64,000 nucleotides of DNA from Myxococcales bacterium (lineage in GTDB: Bacteria > Myxococcota_A > Polyangia > Polyangiales > JADJMO01), in NCBI GenBank assembly GCA_016709545.1, contig JADJMO010000038.1, forward strand, positions 1-64,000, read 5' to 3'. Positions 45,214 through 54,728 of the stretch are shown here, piece by piece; the first letter of the stretch is position 1; each line of letters opens with the position of its first letter. The notes beneath the pieces are model-generated. The model was not told the DNA's origin, did no database searches, and saw nothing but the letters and a program-made list of their open reading frames with translations. A program made the position numbers and the translations under genes.

Positions 45214-45395
45214 GGCCTCGCGCGACTTGCATCGCGCGTTCCCCACGGCCGCGCTCGATGGGTCGCTCGAGGCCATCTCACTGTTGCGCTGCAAGCCTCG
45301 CGAGCGGCGCACGCGGTGCCGACTGACGGATGTCATGGACGAGGAAACGCGCGTGCTCGGTGGCGCCGACGCGGATCGTCCCTTACAGTCGGGGG

Positions 45396-45782
45396 ATGCC
45401 CCGGCAACGCCTGCTCCGTACCGTGATCGCCTGCGCGATCCTGACGGGCTTCGCGTGGCTCGTGGCGGTGCCGTGGGCGCTGCGCACCGAACAGCGGTCG
45501 CACGCGGCGGCGTTCGTCGCCACGTCGGCGCACGCCGAGGTGGTGGTCGCGCGGCGCGAGGTGGCGCTCGGCAAGGCCACGCACCTCTCGAAGGACCACG
45601 CGCTCCGCGCGCACGTCGCGCAGGACTGCGTGCTCCTCGGGCCAGCGCTGCCCCCGCCTTCGGCCGCGCGGGTGCTCGCCGCGCCGCTCGTCGAGCTCGC
45701 GCCGATCGCCACGGCAGCCGTCCGCACGTGCTCCCGAGATCTGCGGGTCGGTCCTCCCGCGCGCGCCCCACCGCTCGCCTGA
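45396..45782 (+). CDS. Hypothetical secreted or membrane-anchored protein
   Basis: The 128-residue protein has one N-terminal hydrophobic helix (LRTVIACAILTGFAWLVAVPW), then an Ala-rich soluble part with two cysteines (AQDCVLLGP, VRTCSRDLR). No family was recognised. ATG 45396 follows a GGGGGA ribosome site. Divergent from the octaheme reductase. Confidence 0.45.
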   Translation: MPRQRLLRTVIACAILTGFAWLVAVPWALRTEQRSHAAAFVATSAHAEVVVARREVALGKATHLSKDHALRAHVAQDCVLLGPALPPPSAARVLAAPLVELAPIATAAVRTCSRDLRVGPPARAPPLA

Positions 45783-45797
45783 AGTCCTGGTGAACCC

Positions 45798-45828
45798 GCG
45801 CGCTCCTTCCCTCCGAAGGAGTGCGCGC
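45798..45828 (+). terminator. Bulged hairpin after the gene ending at 45782
   Basis: GCGCGCTCCTT (45798-45808) pairs with AAGGAGTGCGCGC (45816-45828) apart from a two-base bulge. There is no U-tract, so it may instead be an attenuator or mRNA-stabilising structure ahead of the antiporter operon. Confidence 0.35.
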
Positions 45829-45857
45829 AGCTGCATTTCCCCAGTGATCCGGGCGCG

Positions 45858-46085
45858 ATGGCGCCCGAGACGAGGCTCGTCATGGATACGCGAAACCTTG
45901 CTGGAATCGCGCTGACCGTCGTCGGCGCGGTGTCGTTGGTGTTCGGACTCGCCGCGGTGGGGCAGCCCCACGGGGCGGCCGTGGTGCCCGCCGTGGTCGC
46001 CCTCGCGACGTGCACGGGATCGCTCTTCGGGGCTTTCCGCTGCCTGCGTGACCCTTCGGAGTCGCCGCCGCCGCAGGAGGAGTGA
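45858..46085 (+). CDS. Small two-helix membrane protein, leader gene of the antiporter operon
   Basis: The 75-residue protein has two hydrophobic helices (LAGIALTVVGAVSLVFGLAA and VVPAVVALATCTGSLFGAF) and a short acidic end. The start is ATG 45858 or ATG 45882. Its stop shares a base with the ATG of the cation antiporter (TGATG at 46083-46087), so the two are translationally coupled. It may be an accessory or regulatory subunit of that transporter. Confidence 0.5.
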   Translation: MAPETRLVMDTRNLAGIALTVVGAVSLVFGLAAVGQPHGAAVVPAVVALATCTGSLFGAFRCLRDPSESPPPQEE

Positions 46086-47797
46086 TGGGACACATTCCCC
46101 TCCTCGACGAGCTCACCCTCGTGGCGGTGCTCGGCGTCGCGGTGACCTTGCTGCTCGCGCGCTTCGAGCTCCCCGCCGTCGCGGGGCTGCTCGCGGTGGG
46201 CGCGCTCGTCGGTCCGTTCGGCCTCGGCCTCGTGCGCTCGGTGCACGCCATCGAGGTCCTCGCAGAGATCGGCGTCGTGCTCCTCCTGTTCACCATCGGC
46301 CTCGAGTTCTCGCTCGCGCGCCTGCGGGACGTCTTCCGCAAGGTCGCGCTCGGGGGTGCCTTGCAGGTCGGCCTCACGACGCTGGTGGTCGCGGGCGTCG
46401 CCATGGCGCTCGGACAGGGCCCGCGGCGCGGCGTGTTCTACGGGTTCGTGTTCGCGCTCTCCAGCACGGCGATCGTGCTCCGCGCGCTCACCGAGCGCCG
46501 TGAGCTCGACGCGCCGCACGGGCGGTTCATCGTCGGGACCCTGGTGTTCCAGGACCTCTGCGTGATCCCGATGGTGCTCGTCATCCCCCTGCTCGCGAGC
46601 TCGGCCCCCGCCTCGCAGGCGCTGGTCGGCGTCGCGTTCGCGCTCGGCAAGGCGGCGCTGGTCGTCGTCGGCACGATCGTCGTCGCCGGCCTCGTCGTCC
46701 CGAAGATCTTCGCGTGGGTGGACGCGAGCCGGAGCCGCGAGGCGTTCCTGCTCACCGTCCTCGGCCTGTGCATCGGCACGGCGTGGCTCACCTCGCTCGC
46801 GGGCCTGTCGCTCGCGCTCGGGGCGTTCCTCGGCGGCATGATCGTCGCCGGCACCGAGCACCGTCACCGCGCGCTCGGCGAGATCCTCCCGCTGCGCGAC
46901 GCGTTCCTGTGCGTGTTCTTCGTCTCGCTCGGGATGCTGTTCGACGCGAGGGTCGTGCTGCGCTCGCCGCTGCTCGTGGCGTTGTTGCTCTTCGGCTTCG
47001 TGGTGGGCAAGGGGGTCCTCGCGACGATCGCCGCGCTCGCGATGCGGTTCCCGGCGCGCGTCGCCTGGCTGTCCGGGGTCGGGCTCGCCCAGTTCGGCGA
47101 GTTCGGCTTCGTGACCACGCGCCTCGCGCAGCACCACGGGGTCATCGACGACGCGGCGGCGGGCCCGCTCCTCTCCGCCGGCATCCTCTCGATGTTCGTG
47201 ACGCCGCTGCTCACGCGCTGGGCGCCTCTCTTCACCGCGGGAGAGCGCGTCCTCGCGCCGCTCGAGCGCCTGCTCGGCGTTCGTGGGATCGACGACGCGG
47301 CGCGCCCGGAGGGGCTCCGCGGGCACGTCGTCCTGGTGGGCTTCGGCGTCGCGGGGCGACTCGCCGCGCGGGCGCTCGTCGACGCCGGCGTACCGATCGT
47401 GGTGCTCGAGCTGAACGCGGCGAATGTCCGGGCGGGCCGCGAGCTCGGGTTGCCGGTGTTCTACGCGGACGCTACGAGCGAGGAGGCGTTGCGCCACGCC
47501 GACGTGGAGCACGCCCGCGAGGTCGTCCTGCTCATGAACGACCCGGCGGCGAGCTTCCGGGTGATCGACTGCGTGCGGCGGGTGGCTCCCGGCGTCCCGC
47601 TCCTGGTGCGTACCCGCTACCAGGCGGACCGCCCGGCCCTCGCGGCGCTCGGCGTCGAGCGGGTGGTCGTGGAGGAGACGGAGGGCGCGCTCGACGTGGT
47701 CCGCCGTGTGCTCGAGACGGCGGCGGTGCCCCGGAGCGGCGTGGTCCGCGAGGTCGCGCGGGTCCGCCAGGAGATGATCGAACAAGGAGGCTTCTGA
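46085..47797 (+). CDS. CPA2-family cation:proton antiporter with TrkA-N domain (KefB/KefC-like)
   Basis: The 570-residue protein has an N-terminal antiporter domain of about 12 helices (LLFTIGLEFSLARLRDVF, FALSSTAIVLRAL, GTLVFQDLCVIPMV, FFVSLGMLFDARVV, GVGLAQFGEFGFV) and a cytosolic TrkA-N nucleotide-binding domain (GHVVLVGFGVAGRLAARAL, FYADATSEEALRHADV). The family exchanges K+ or Na+ for H+, gated by nucleotides or thiols. GGAGGAG precedes the ATG. First large gene of a three-gene operon with small partners on each side. Confidence 0.88.
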   Translation: MGHIPLLDELTLVAVLGVAVTLLLARFELPAVAGLLAVGALVGPFGLGLVRSVHAIEVLAEIGVVLLLFTIGLEFSLARLRDVFRKVALGGALQVGLTTLVVAGVAMALGQGPRRGVFYGFVFALSSTAIVLRALTERRELDAPHGRFIVGTLVFQDLCVIPMVLVIPLLASSAPASQALVGVAFALGKAALVVVGTIVVAGLVVPKIFAWVDASRSREAFLLTVLGLCIGTAWLTSLAGLSLALGAFLGGMIVAGTEHRHRALGEILPLRDAFLCVFFVSLGMLFDARVVLRSPLLVALLLFGFVVGKGVLATIAALAMRFPARVAWLSGVGLAQFGEFGFVTTRLAQHHGVIDDAAAGPLLSAGILSMFVTPLLTRWAPLFTAGERVLAPLERLLGVRGIDDAARPEGLRGHVVLVGFGVAGRLAARALVDAGVPIVVLELNAANVRAGRELGLPVFYADATSEEALRHADVEHAREVVLLMNDPAASFRVIDCVRRVAPGVPLLVRTRYQADRPALAALGVERVVVEETEGALDVVRRVLETAAVPRSGVVREVARVRQEMIEQGGF

Positions 47798-47952
47798 TGT
47801 TCCAGATGATCCAGGCTCACTTGATGATGCTGCACGGACGCAAATGCCCGAAGTGCGGGCGGATCGCCGTCATTCTTCCGCCGCGACCGCGGCAGATGGT
47901 GCGTTGCCCGCATTGTCGGTCGGAGATACCGCCGCAGGTCGAGGATCGATAG
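47797..47952 (+). CDS. Small zinc-ribbon protein (51 aa)
   Basis: ATG overlaps the antiporter stop by one base. The product has two CxxC knuckles (GRKCPKCGRIAV and VRCPHCRSEIP), a compact rubredoxin-like zinc ribbon preceded by a Met/Gln/His-rich helix. Translational coupling suggests it is a partner or stability factor of the antiporter. No catalytic function is implied. Confidence 0.6.
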   Translation: MFQMIQAHLMMLHGRKCPKCGRIAVILPPRPRQMVRCPHCRSEIPPQVEDR

Positions 47953-47958
47953 TGGCGT

Positions 47959-49235
47959 TCACTCGGCCGTGATCGCCGCCCAGCGCAGCGACTCGCCCTG
48001 CGAGGGGTGAGGCGTTGCGCCCGGGCGGGGGCGCTGAGCGGCATCGAGTAGAGGCCCGTCCCCTTGTCCGCGGTGCGGGTCGAGAAGAACGCGACGAGGC
48101 GACCGTCCGGGCTGCAGGCGGGGTAGGTGTTGGCGCCCTGCCCCTGGGTCAGCCGCAGGAGGCCGCCGCCGGCGGTGTCCGTCGCGACCAGATCGGTGTC
48201 CTTGCCGACGCCGACCGTGAACACGACCAGCACCCCGCGCGGGGAGTCGCAGAACACCGGCGCGTTGGCGGCGAAGCCCGCGGGGGAGACGGCCTTGCCG
48301 TCGACGAACACGCGTGGCGGGGAGCCCGCGACCCACGCCATGCGGCCGAGCGGACCGAAGACAGGGTGGTTCGCGAACGCGGCCTTGGTCTTCGACTCGA
48401 ACTTCTTGCCGGCTGCGTCCCCGACCCAGATCTGGCTCGCGCCGTCGCTCATGACCGCGAGGGCGAGGCGGGCGCGCGGCGCGTCGAACGCGAGGCCGAG
48501 CACCGAGCCCGCGACGGGCAGGGGCACCTTCACGGCGAGCGGCCCGCGCACCAGGCCGAACGGGCCGAAGTCGACGCTCGCCGCGTAGAACACCTCGTCG
48601 GCGGGGCCGAACGCGGGGCAGAGGGCGACGTCGCCCGCGGGCCCGTGGCCGCGCAGGTCGACCCCATCGGCGTCGGCGAGGAACACCTGCTGGCCCTTGC
48701 CGACGCGCGCCGTGAAGGCGAGCTGGCTCGCGAACCCACCGGGTCGACCGGTGACGGCGTCGAGCACGGCGTCGGCGATCCGGTGGGCGCCGAGGCGCGC
48801 GCGCGCGGTCTTCACCTCGACCGTGCGGGTGTAGGCCGGCTCGGCCTTGCCGGTCGCGAGCAGCCAGACGTCGACCCGCAGCTTGAGCGACGCGGGGAGC
48901 TCGTCGACGGTGACCCGCGCGAGCACGTCGATGCCCTTGGCGCGCCACGGCTTCGGGTCGATGGGGCTGTCGCGCTGGAACGGGCCGACCGGCGCCTCGG
49001 CGAGGTCGAAGAGCCCGGAGAGCTCGAGATCGCGGCGCACGATCGGCTGCGCGAGCGCCTCGGCGAGGCTCTTCTCGGCGAACGGCACGAGCGCGACCTT
49101 CTGCAGCGCCGCGGCGGTCCCGCCGCCGTCGACGTCGACGGTGCCGAGGACGGTGTCGTCGGCGACCTTGGCGGGGTCGGCGTGCGCGTGCGTGGCGAGC
49201 GCGGAGAGGCAGACGACGGCGAGGCTCTTCTTCAT
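47959..49235 (-). CDS. tolB: TolB periplasmic protein (frame break near its end)
   Basis: A signal peptide (MKKSLAVVCLSALATHAHA) is followed by a TolB N-terminal domain (KVALVPFAEKSLAEALAQPIV, DLELSGLFDLAE) and a beta-propeller with TolB-like repeats (QIWVGDAAGKKF, LLRLTQGQGANTYPACSPDG, LVAFFSTRTADKGTGLYSM). The last residues (SQGESLRWAAITAE) are in another frame; the break is near 48010. TolB links Pal to the inner-membrane Tol complex for outer-membrane constriction. It is the last gene of the tol operon. Confidence 0.82.
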
Positions 49236-49245
49236 GATGGCTCCC

Positions 49246-49968
49246 TCATTCGCAGAGACTCGCGACGGTGCACTGGAAGGTGACGACGAGGCTCGAGCCG
49301 AGGACGTCCGGGTACTGATCGGGCGGCGGCGGGAGCTCGGCGCCGCTCGCCCGCGCGGTCGCGAGGGTGTGGTCGACCTCGCCGTCGAAGACCGCGTCGC
49401 CGCTGCCCTTGATCGTGTAGCCGCCGACGCGGCGCGCGCCGTCGATCTGGACGGTCGCGGTGGCGAGGAGCGTCTTCAGCCTCTCGAACGGCACCTTGCC
49501 GCGGATCGCGAAGCGGCCCTGGAACCAGGCCCGCAGCTGCGCGCGGTAGAGGCTCACGTGCTGCGCCTTGAGCGGGTCGGTCTCGGTGCCCGACGACACG
49601 CCCTCGGGTGCGCCGCTGCTCGTGGTCGCGGGGGGCGGTCCCGCGTCGGACTCGAGATCGGCGGTCTTCTCGGTCGGGTCGGCGGTGGTCGAGGCCGGGG
49701 ACGGGTCGTTGGCCGGGAGGGGCTTCTTCTGCGCGGGCCGCGGCTTGCGCCACATGTCCGGCAGCGCGGACGGCTTCTTGCTGCCGTACTTCAGGGCGGG
49801 CAGCCGCTCCTCGTCGAGGACGGGGACGATCGCGACGGCGACCGCCGCCGGCTCGCTCGCAGCGGCGACGGGCGGGTCCCTCCGGGCGACCGCGACGACG
49901 AAGGCCATCTGCAGGGCGATCGCCGCCGACAGCCCGATCGCCCACTCGACGCGCGGGATGTCGCTCAC
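49246..49968 (-). CDS. TolA/TonB-like energy transducer
   Basis: The 240-residue protein has one N-terminal membrane helix (AIGLSAAIALQMAFVVAVA), a Pro/Lys/Asp-rich periplasmic linker (RKPRPAQKKPLPANDPSP) and a compact C-terminal domain (LYRAQLRAWFQGRFAIRG, FERLKTLLATATVQIDG). The position between tolR and tolB and the architecture fit TolA, though the sequence is closer to a general TonB-type fold. The start overlaps the tolR stop by four bases. Confidence 0.7.
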   Translation of the reverse strand: MSDIPRVEWAIGLSAAIALQMAFVVAVARRDPPVAAASEPAAVAVAIVPVLDEERLPALKYGSKKPSALPDMWRKPRPAQKKPLPANDPSPASTTADPTEKTADLESDAGPPPATTSSGAPEGVSSGTETDPLKAQHVSLYRAQLRAWFQGRFAIRGKVPFERLKTLLATATVQIDGARRVGGYTIKGSGDAVFDGEVDHTLATARASGAELPPPPDQYPDVLGSSLVVTFQCTVASLCE

Positions 49969-50363
49969 GGCTCGGGCTCCACGAGCAGGTTCACCGACGT
50001 GACGCCGGCGGAGCGGGCCGCGGCGATCGCCCGTGCGACAGCCCGGTAACGCGCGTCCTTGTCGGCGCGGATGTAGAGCTCGTGCTCGACCTGCAAGCGG
50101 GCGTTCGCGCGCAGGATCGCCTCGACGTCGGCGGTCGAGTCGCGTTCACCGAAGAAGATGCGACCGTCGCTCGCGACCGACACGACGAGGCGGCCGTCCT
50201 TCACCGGGGTGTTGGTGACCTTCACCTCGGGCAGGCGGACCTGGAGGCCGGTGGTGAGGAGCGGCGCCGCGACCATGAACACGACGAGCAACACGAGCAT
50301 GACGTCGACGAGCGGCGTCAGGTTGAGCTCGTGGAGCCCTCGCGAGCGCGTCGCCGGGCGCAC
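49965..50363 (-). CDS. tolR: TolR/ExbD-family protein
   Basis: The 132-residue single-span protein has the family motif NLTPLVDVMLVLLVVFMVAAP with the proton-relay Asp, and a periplasmic domain (GRLVVSVASDGRIFF, LYIRADKDARYRAVARAIAAA). With TolQ it forms the proton-driven stator for TolA. GTG 50363 is the start, four bases after the tolQ stop. Confidence 0.85.
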   Translation of the reverse strand: MRPATRSRGLHELNLTPLVDVMLVLLVVFMVAAPLLTTGLQVRLPEVKVTNTPVKDGRLVVSVASDGRIFFGERDSTADVEAILRANARLQVEHELYIRADKDARYRAVARAIAAARSAGVTSVNLLVEPEP

Positions 50364-50367
50364 GCGA

Positions 50368-51096
50368 CTACGCGCTCTGCAGCGGCATGGTCGACCGCGC
50401 GCGCGCCGGGGCGAGCGACACCGTCGGGAGGATCGCCGGGAGCGCAGCCGTCCGCGGGTGCTCGGCGATCAGCGCCGTCCACTCGAGGGCGGACGCTTCG
50501 ACCGTCGCGATCAGGTCGGCGGCGAGCCTGTCGATCGCGTTGAAGAACACGACCGCGGGGATGGCGACGAAGATGCCGAGCGCGGTGGTGATCAGGGCCT
50601 CGCCGATGGCGGGCGCCACCGTCGGCAGCGACGCGGACTTCGCGACGCCGATGCGCAGGAAGGCGTCCATGATCCCGTAGACGGTGCCGAACAGGCCGAT
50701 GAACGGCGCCGAGGCCGCGACGGTGCCGAGCGGCGAGGTGAACGCGGTCGCGCGCAGGCGCTCGGCGACGATCGCCCGATCCGCGACGGCGTGCAGGCGC
50801 TCGATCCCGGCGGTCGGGACGGCGAGCACGGCCGAGAGCACGTTGCTGCCCGGCGCGTCGCGGTTGCGGCGGAGGGTCTGGACGAGGTCGTCTGCGCCAG
50901 TCGATCCGAGCGCGCCCTCCTCGAGCACGCGCTGGCGGTGGCGCAGGCGGAGGAGCTGGGTGAGCTTCACGACCGCGAGGGTCCACACGAGGGTCGACGC
51001 GAACGCCAGCACGGCGACGGTGGCCTTCACCGGGAGCGATGCGTGGAGGATCAGCGAGACAGGGTCGAGGGCGAGGCCCAGGGGATCGGCGCTCAT
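50368..51096 (-). CDS. tolQ: TolQ/ExbB-family proton channel
   Basis: The 242-residue protein has three membrane segments, with the conserved LGTVAASAPFIGLFGTVYGI and APAIGEALITTALGIFVAIPAV. It is the proton-channel component of the Tol motor. The ATG overlaps the pal stop (ATGA), so pal, tolQ, tolR and tolA are consecutive and nearly all overlap. Confidence 0.88.
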   Translation of the reverse strand: MSADPLGLALDPVSLILHASLPVKATVAVLAFASTLVWTLAVVKLTQLLRLRHRQRVLEEGALGSTGADDLVQTLRRNRDAPGSNVLSAVLAVPTAGIERLHAVADRAIVAERLRATAFTSPLGTVAASAPFIGLFGTVYGIMDAFLRIGVAKSASLPTVAPAIGEALITTALGIFVAIPAVVFFNAIDRLAADLIATVEASALEWTALIAEHPRTAALPAILPTVSLAPARARSTMPLQSA

Positions 51097-51620
51097 GGGT
51101 TGAGGAGGAGATCGACGCGGCGGTCCTTGGCCCAGGTCAGCTCGTCGAAGCCGGTGGAGTCCATGGCGCCGCGCGTGGTGGTGGACTGCTGCGCCGAATC
51201 GAGCCCGTTGGTCACGAGGTAGTGCGCGACGGAGTCGGCGCGCGACTGCCCGAGCACGAGGTTGTACTCGGACTCGCCGCGCGGATCGGCGCGGCCCACC
51301 AGGCGGAGGCTGCGGCCCTTGAGCGCGCCCTTGACGAAGCACTCGACGACGGCGTCGAGCAGCTTCTGCCCCTTGGGCTGCAGGATCGACGAGTCGAACG
51401 CGAAGAAGGTCTCCTTCGCCGGCAGCTTGCACGCCGTCTGGATGGCGGGGTCGATGGCGACGATGCTGGAACTCGGCGAGTCCGGGATCGGCGCGGGCTC
51501 GGCCTTCGGCGCGGGCTTGGGCGTGGTGGTGCCGATGGCCTCGGTCGCGGCGGGTGGAGGCGTGGTCCCGCAGCCCGCGATCAGGGAGCCGAGGACGAGA
51601 GAGAGGAGAGTGGTACGCAT
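51093..51620 (-). CDS. pal: Pal-like peptidoglycan-associated lipoprotein (OmpA domain)
   Basis: The 175-residue lipoprotein (LIAGCGTT lipobox) has a Pro-rich linker and an OmpA/Pal domain: FFAFDSSILQPKGQKLLDAV, LRLVGRADPRGESEYNLVLG, RADSVAHYLVTNGL, RRVDLLL. The Asp and Arg that bind meso-diaminopimelate are present. It is the first gene of the tol operon here, while in many bacteria pal is last. A Tol-linked role is strongly supported by position. Confidence 0.85.
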   Translation of the reverse strand: MRTTLLSLVLGSLIAGCGTTPPPAATEAIGTTTPKPAPKAEPAPIPDSPSSSIVAIDPAIQTACKLPAKETFFAFDSSILQPKGQKLLDAVVECFVKGALKGRSLRLVGRADPRGESEYNLVLGQSRADSVAHYLVTNGLDSAQQSTTTRGAMDSTGFDELTWAKDRRVDLLLNP

Positions 51621-51732
51621 GACCCGGCCAGCCCGAGCAGGAGGCGTGCCGTCGCGCGCGGGGCCGCAAATGGGGACGTCGGCGCGGAGGAGCGTGGCCA
51701 TCTGCCACGGCGCGGCCAGGTTGCCTCGGTCG

Positions 51733-52119
51733 TCAGAGCTGCGCGAGCGCGGCGGAGAGCTTGTCGCGGACGGTCTTGGCGAGCTCGGCCAGCGCGGGCT
51801 CGGCGGAGGCGATGGTGCGCGTGGGGTCGATGGCGTGGACGACCGCGTGGCCGTCGTCGGCCTCGTAGACGACGACGTTGCACGGGAGCATGACCCCCAC
51901 CTCGAGGACGGCGGACAGCGCCTGGTGGGCCAGGGTCGGGTTGCACGCGCCGAGGATCTTGTAGCGGCGGAAGTCCACGCCGAGCTTCTTCTTGAGGGTG
52001 GCGGCGATGTCGATCTCGGTGAGCACGCCGAAGCCCTGGGACGCCAGCGCCTCGGGGAGCTTGGCCAGGGCGGCGTCGAAGCCGAGGGTGAGGTGTCGCT
52101 CGAGGGTCGCGTTTTCCAT
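51733..52119 (-). CDS. DUF302-domain protein
   Basis: The 128-residue single DUF302 domain has the family pattern ALASQGFGVLTEIDIAATLKKKLG, YKILGACNPTLAHQAL and VMLPCNVVVYEADDG. The fold is a small alpha/beta sandwich with a possible metal- or thiol-binding Cys in the ACNP and LPCN blocks. Members often occur near sulfur or stress genes. There is no signal peptide. It lies between lnt and pal on the same strand. Confidence 0.8.
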   Translation of the reverse strand: MENATLERHLTLGFDAALAKLPEALASQGFGVLTEIDIAATLKKKLGVDFRRYKILGACNPTLAHQALSAVLEVGVMLPCNVVVYEADDGHAVVHAIDPTRTIASAEPALAELAKTVRDKLSAALAQL

Positions 52120-52158
52120 GCTGGGAGTGAGAGCCAGAATCGGGCCGCTGGGGTTCGG

Positions 52159-53689
52159 TCAGTCAGCGCTCGATCGCCGGTGCGTGACGGCGAGGACGAG
52201 ACCGACGAGCGCCACCGCCACGCCGAGGGCGTCGCCCGTGGCCCCGTACAAGGTGCCACGCCTCCCGATCGGCGAGAGCACGCGCATCGGACCGTCTCCG
52301 CGCACGACGAGCCGCTGCCGTGTCACGACGTGGCCGCCGTCGTCGAACACCGCGGACTCGCCGGAGCTCGCGGCGCGAACCAGGGGCAACCCGAGCTCGC
52401 GCGCACGCCAGGCCGCCATCGCCGTGTGGTAGGGCACGATGTCGCTCCAGTCGTTGCTCGGCACGAGCAGGAGATCGGCGCGACCTCGCGCGGCCTGCCG
52501 CACCAGCTCGGGGTGATCGGCGTCGAAGCAGATCACCAGGGCGAGCCGCCCCACTGCGGTGGCGACGACGGGCACGATGCCGGTGCCCGGTCGCGTCGCC
52601 TCCGCGCCGGGGACGGGACGCGCCTTGCTGTAGTCGGCAATGATCTCGCCGTTCGCGTCGATGATGAGCGCCTTGTTGTCGCTGAGCCGGACGCCCACCT
52701 GCTTCACGTTCAGCGTCATCACGACGACGACGCGGTGCTTCCGGGCGACGTCGCGGACGCGATCGACGAACGACTTCTCGTGGTGCACGAGCGCGACGCC
52801 GTTCGCCTCGGACCACACGACGAGGCGGGCGCCGGCGAGGGCCTCGCGCTCGGTCGCCTCCACCAGCGCGTTCTGCCGGGCCTCGAACCAGGCCGTCACG
52901 CCGGGCTCGAGGGCGGGAGGGATGCTGCGATTGAGCAGGTAGACGTCGACGAACGGGTTGTCGCCGTTGGTCATCGGGGTCTCGTACAGCGCCTTCCAGC
53001 CGCTCGGGTCGAAGATGATGGAGCGCTCGGAGAGCGGCTCGAAGAGCGCGCTGATCGCCACCTTGACCGGCGGGTTCCGGGGCGCGGCGGAGCGTGCCCG
53101 CCGACCAGACCGCGAAGGCGGTGACGACGAGAGCGATGCTCGCGCGCCGATGCTCACGTCCTTCGCGCACATACCAGCTCGCGGCCGCAGCGACGAAGCC
53201 GACGACGAAGGCCGCGCCATTGAGACCCGCGAAGGCCGCCAATCCTCCGATCGCGCCCTCGCCCGGGAGGGCGTACGCGGTCGCTCCCCAGCTGCCGTAG
53301 GGGCTCAGCCAGCGCGTGGCGGTCTCGGTGAGCGCGAGCGCCGCGGGAAACGCGAGGACGGTCCACGCGCTCGACCGGCCGCGAGCGCAGGCGACGTGGG
53401 CGACGTACGGGAGGAGTCCGATGAGCGAGTACCCCACGGCCACGGCCACGTAGACGGGGAGCGGCGCGAGGATGTACCCGCGCCACTGCGCCAGGAACGC
53501 GACCAGCTGGATGCCGAAGACCCACGCCAGGCCGACGCGCGGGCGGGTGCGCTCCAGCAGCTGGATCGCCAGGAAGGGCGCAGCGAACACGCACGGTGCC
53601 AGGGCGAGGCGCCCCGATGCGAAGGTCTGTGCGAGCAACGCGAGGACCGCGAGGACGGCGAGGAGACGCCGGTCCGGGGAGGAAGGCAT
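52159..53689 (-). CDS. lnt: Apolipoprotein N-acyltransferase (frame break near 53085)
   Basis: An N-terminal region with about six membrane helices (QRGYILAP-like AQWRGYILAPLPVYVAV, LTETATRWLSPYGSWG) is followed by a nitrilase-fold domain: Glu in VVWSEANG, Lys in VMTLNVKQ, and the nucleophile Cys in LALVICFDADHPELVR. Lnt adds the third acyl chain to lipoproteins, fitting the many lipoproteins in this window. The frame breaks between TLRRA and PRNPPVKVAISAL. GGAGGTGA precedes the ATG. All catalytic residues survive. Confidence 0.85.
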
Positions 53690-53802
53690 GGGTCACCTCC
53701 GCGGCGGATTTTACCACCGTGCGATGCCGCGCAGATGCCCACGTCAGCCCGGTCGACGGTCGGTGACGATAGGAGGTGTGCCGGCTCCAAGGCGTGGGCG
53801 GA

Positions 53803-54192
53803 TCAGTCCTCGATCGCGTACTCGCGCATCCAGCCAGTGTTCTCGAGACCGCCCTCGACGAACAACCGGTCGCCGGACGTCCAGCACGGCGTCTCCGCGA
53901 TCGCGAAGGTGCCCCAGTCCACGCTGCGTCGGCCCCCGAACCACGACTCGAGGCGGAGGCGCGTCGGCTCCGGAGCGCGCTCGTGGAGGAGATAGGTCTC
54001 CGTTGCCCTCTCGTGGAGCACGGCGCGGTTGGCGCCACGACCGATCCACACGCACTCCGCGCCATCGAGGCCGCGGGCCCACGAGACCCCGGACACCTCG
54101 GAGACGACCGTCAGAGCGGCGGCCTGAACTCGATCCATCTCGGACGGAGGTGGCCCACCATCAAACGGGACAGCTGAACGGTCCAACGTCAC
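53803..54192 (-). CDS. Hypothetical protein
   Basis: The 129-residue soluble protein has no signal peptide and starts at GTG 54192. It contains Trp- and Glu-rich segments (VSWARGLDGAECVWIGRG, RLESWFGGRRSVDWGTF, GLENTGWMREYAIED). No family was recognised. It is followed upstream by more unknown genes in the same direction, so it may belong to a group of small accessory genes near the possible island edge. Confidence 0.45.
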   Translation of the reverse strand: MTLDRSAVPFDGGPPPSEMDRVQAAALTVVSEVSGVSWARGLDGAECVWIGRGANRAVLHERATETYLLHERAPEPTRLRLESWFGGRRSVDWGTFAIAETPCWTSGDRLFVEGGLENTGWMREYAIED

Positions 54193-54233
54193 GACCGCTC
54201 GCTACGGGTAGAGCCCCTCAAACCGCCGCCAGG

Positions 54234-54608
54234 CTAGGTCCATGCGTTGAACCGCTCGGGCCCCGATTGACGCCACTCGAGATAACGTCCGGCCAATTCA
54301 CCGAATCCATCTTCGCACAGATCCACCTTCTCACCATCTTCCGTGACGTACAAGAGGTGAAGGTGGCCATTGTCCAAGGCATCCATCAGCGTGAACAGCG
54401 TCTGATCCACGATGTCCGGAGCGACACTTCGAATCGTCTCGTCATCCAGGTCTCCCCAGCGTTTGGCCATCGCTGAGCGCGCCGGCACCTCCCTCTCGTC
54501 CGCCATCTGGAGGGCCTCGTCGCGAACGACCCGAACCAGCAATCGTCCGAACTCCTGCATGGCCGCCAGGCGTTTCTGCGCCGACAGCTTCTTCTTCGCG
54601 CTCACCAT
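54234..54608 (-). CDS. Hypothetical protein, small acidic (immunity-like)
   Basis: The 124-residue protein has a basic N-terminus (AKKKLSAQKRLAAMQEF), then an acidic body with TLFTLMDALDNGHLHLLY and GFGELAGRYLEWRQSGPERF. The last block resembles small proteins found near toxin-immunity or accessory loci, but no named family can be assigned. ATG 54608 has an AGGTGAA-type ribosome site just upstream. Lower GC than neighbours in places hints at horizontal origin. Confidence 0.5.
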   Translation of the reverse strand: MVSAKKKLSAQKRLAAMQEFGRLLVRVVRDEALQMADEREVPARSAMAKRWGDLDDETIRSVAPDIVDQTLFTLMDALDNGHLHLLYVTEDGEKVDLCEDGFGELAGRYLEWRQSGPERFNAWT

Positions 54609-54728
54609 TCACCTCCTGGTCGCTCGGGCTCGCCGAAGACGAAAGAGACTGTGCGTCGACATGGTCCGACAACCCCTGGAGGCTAGCTCTGAGGTCGGGT
54701 TGCGGCCAGGTATTGGTTGTTGGAAGCT

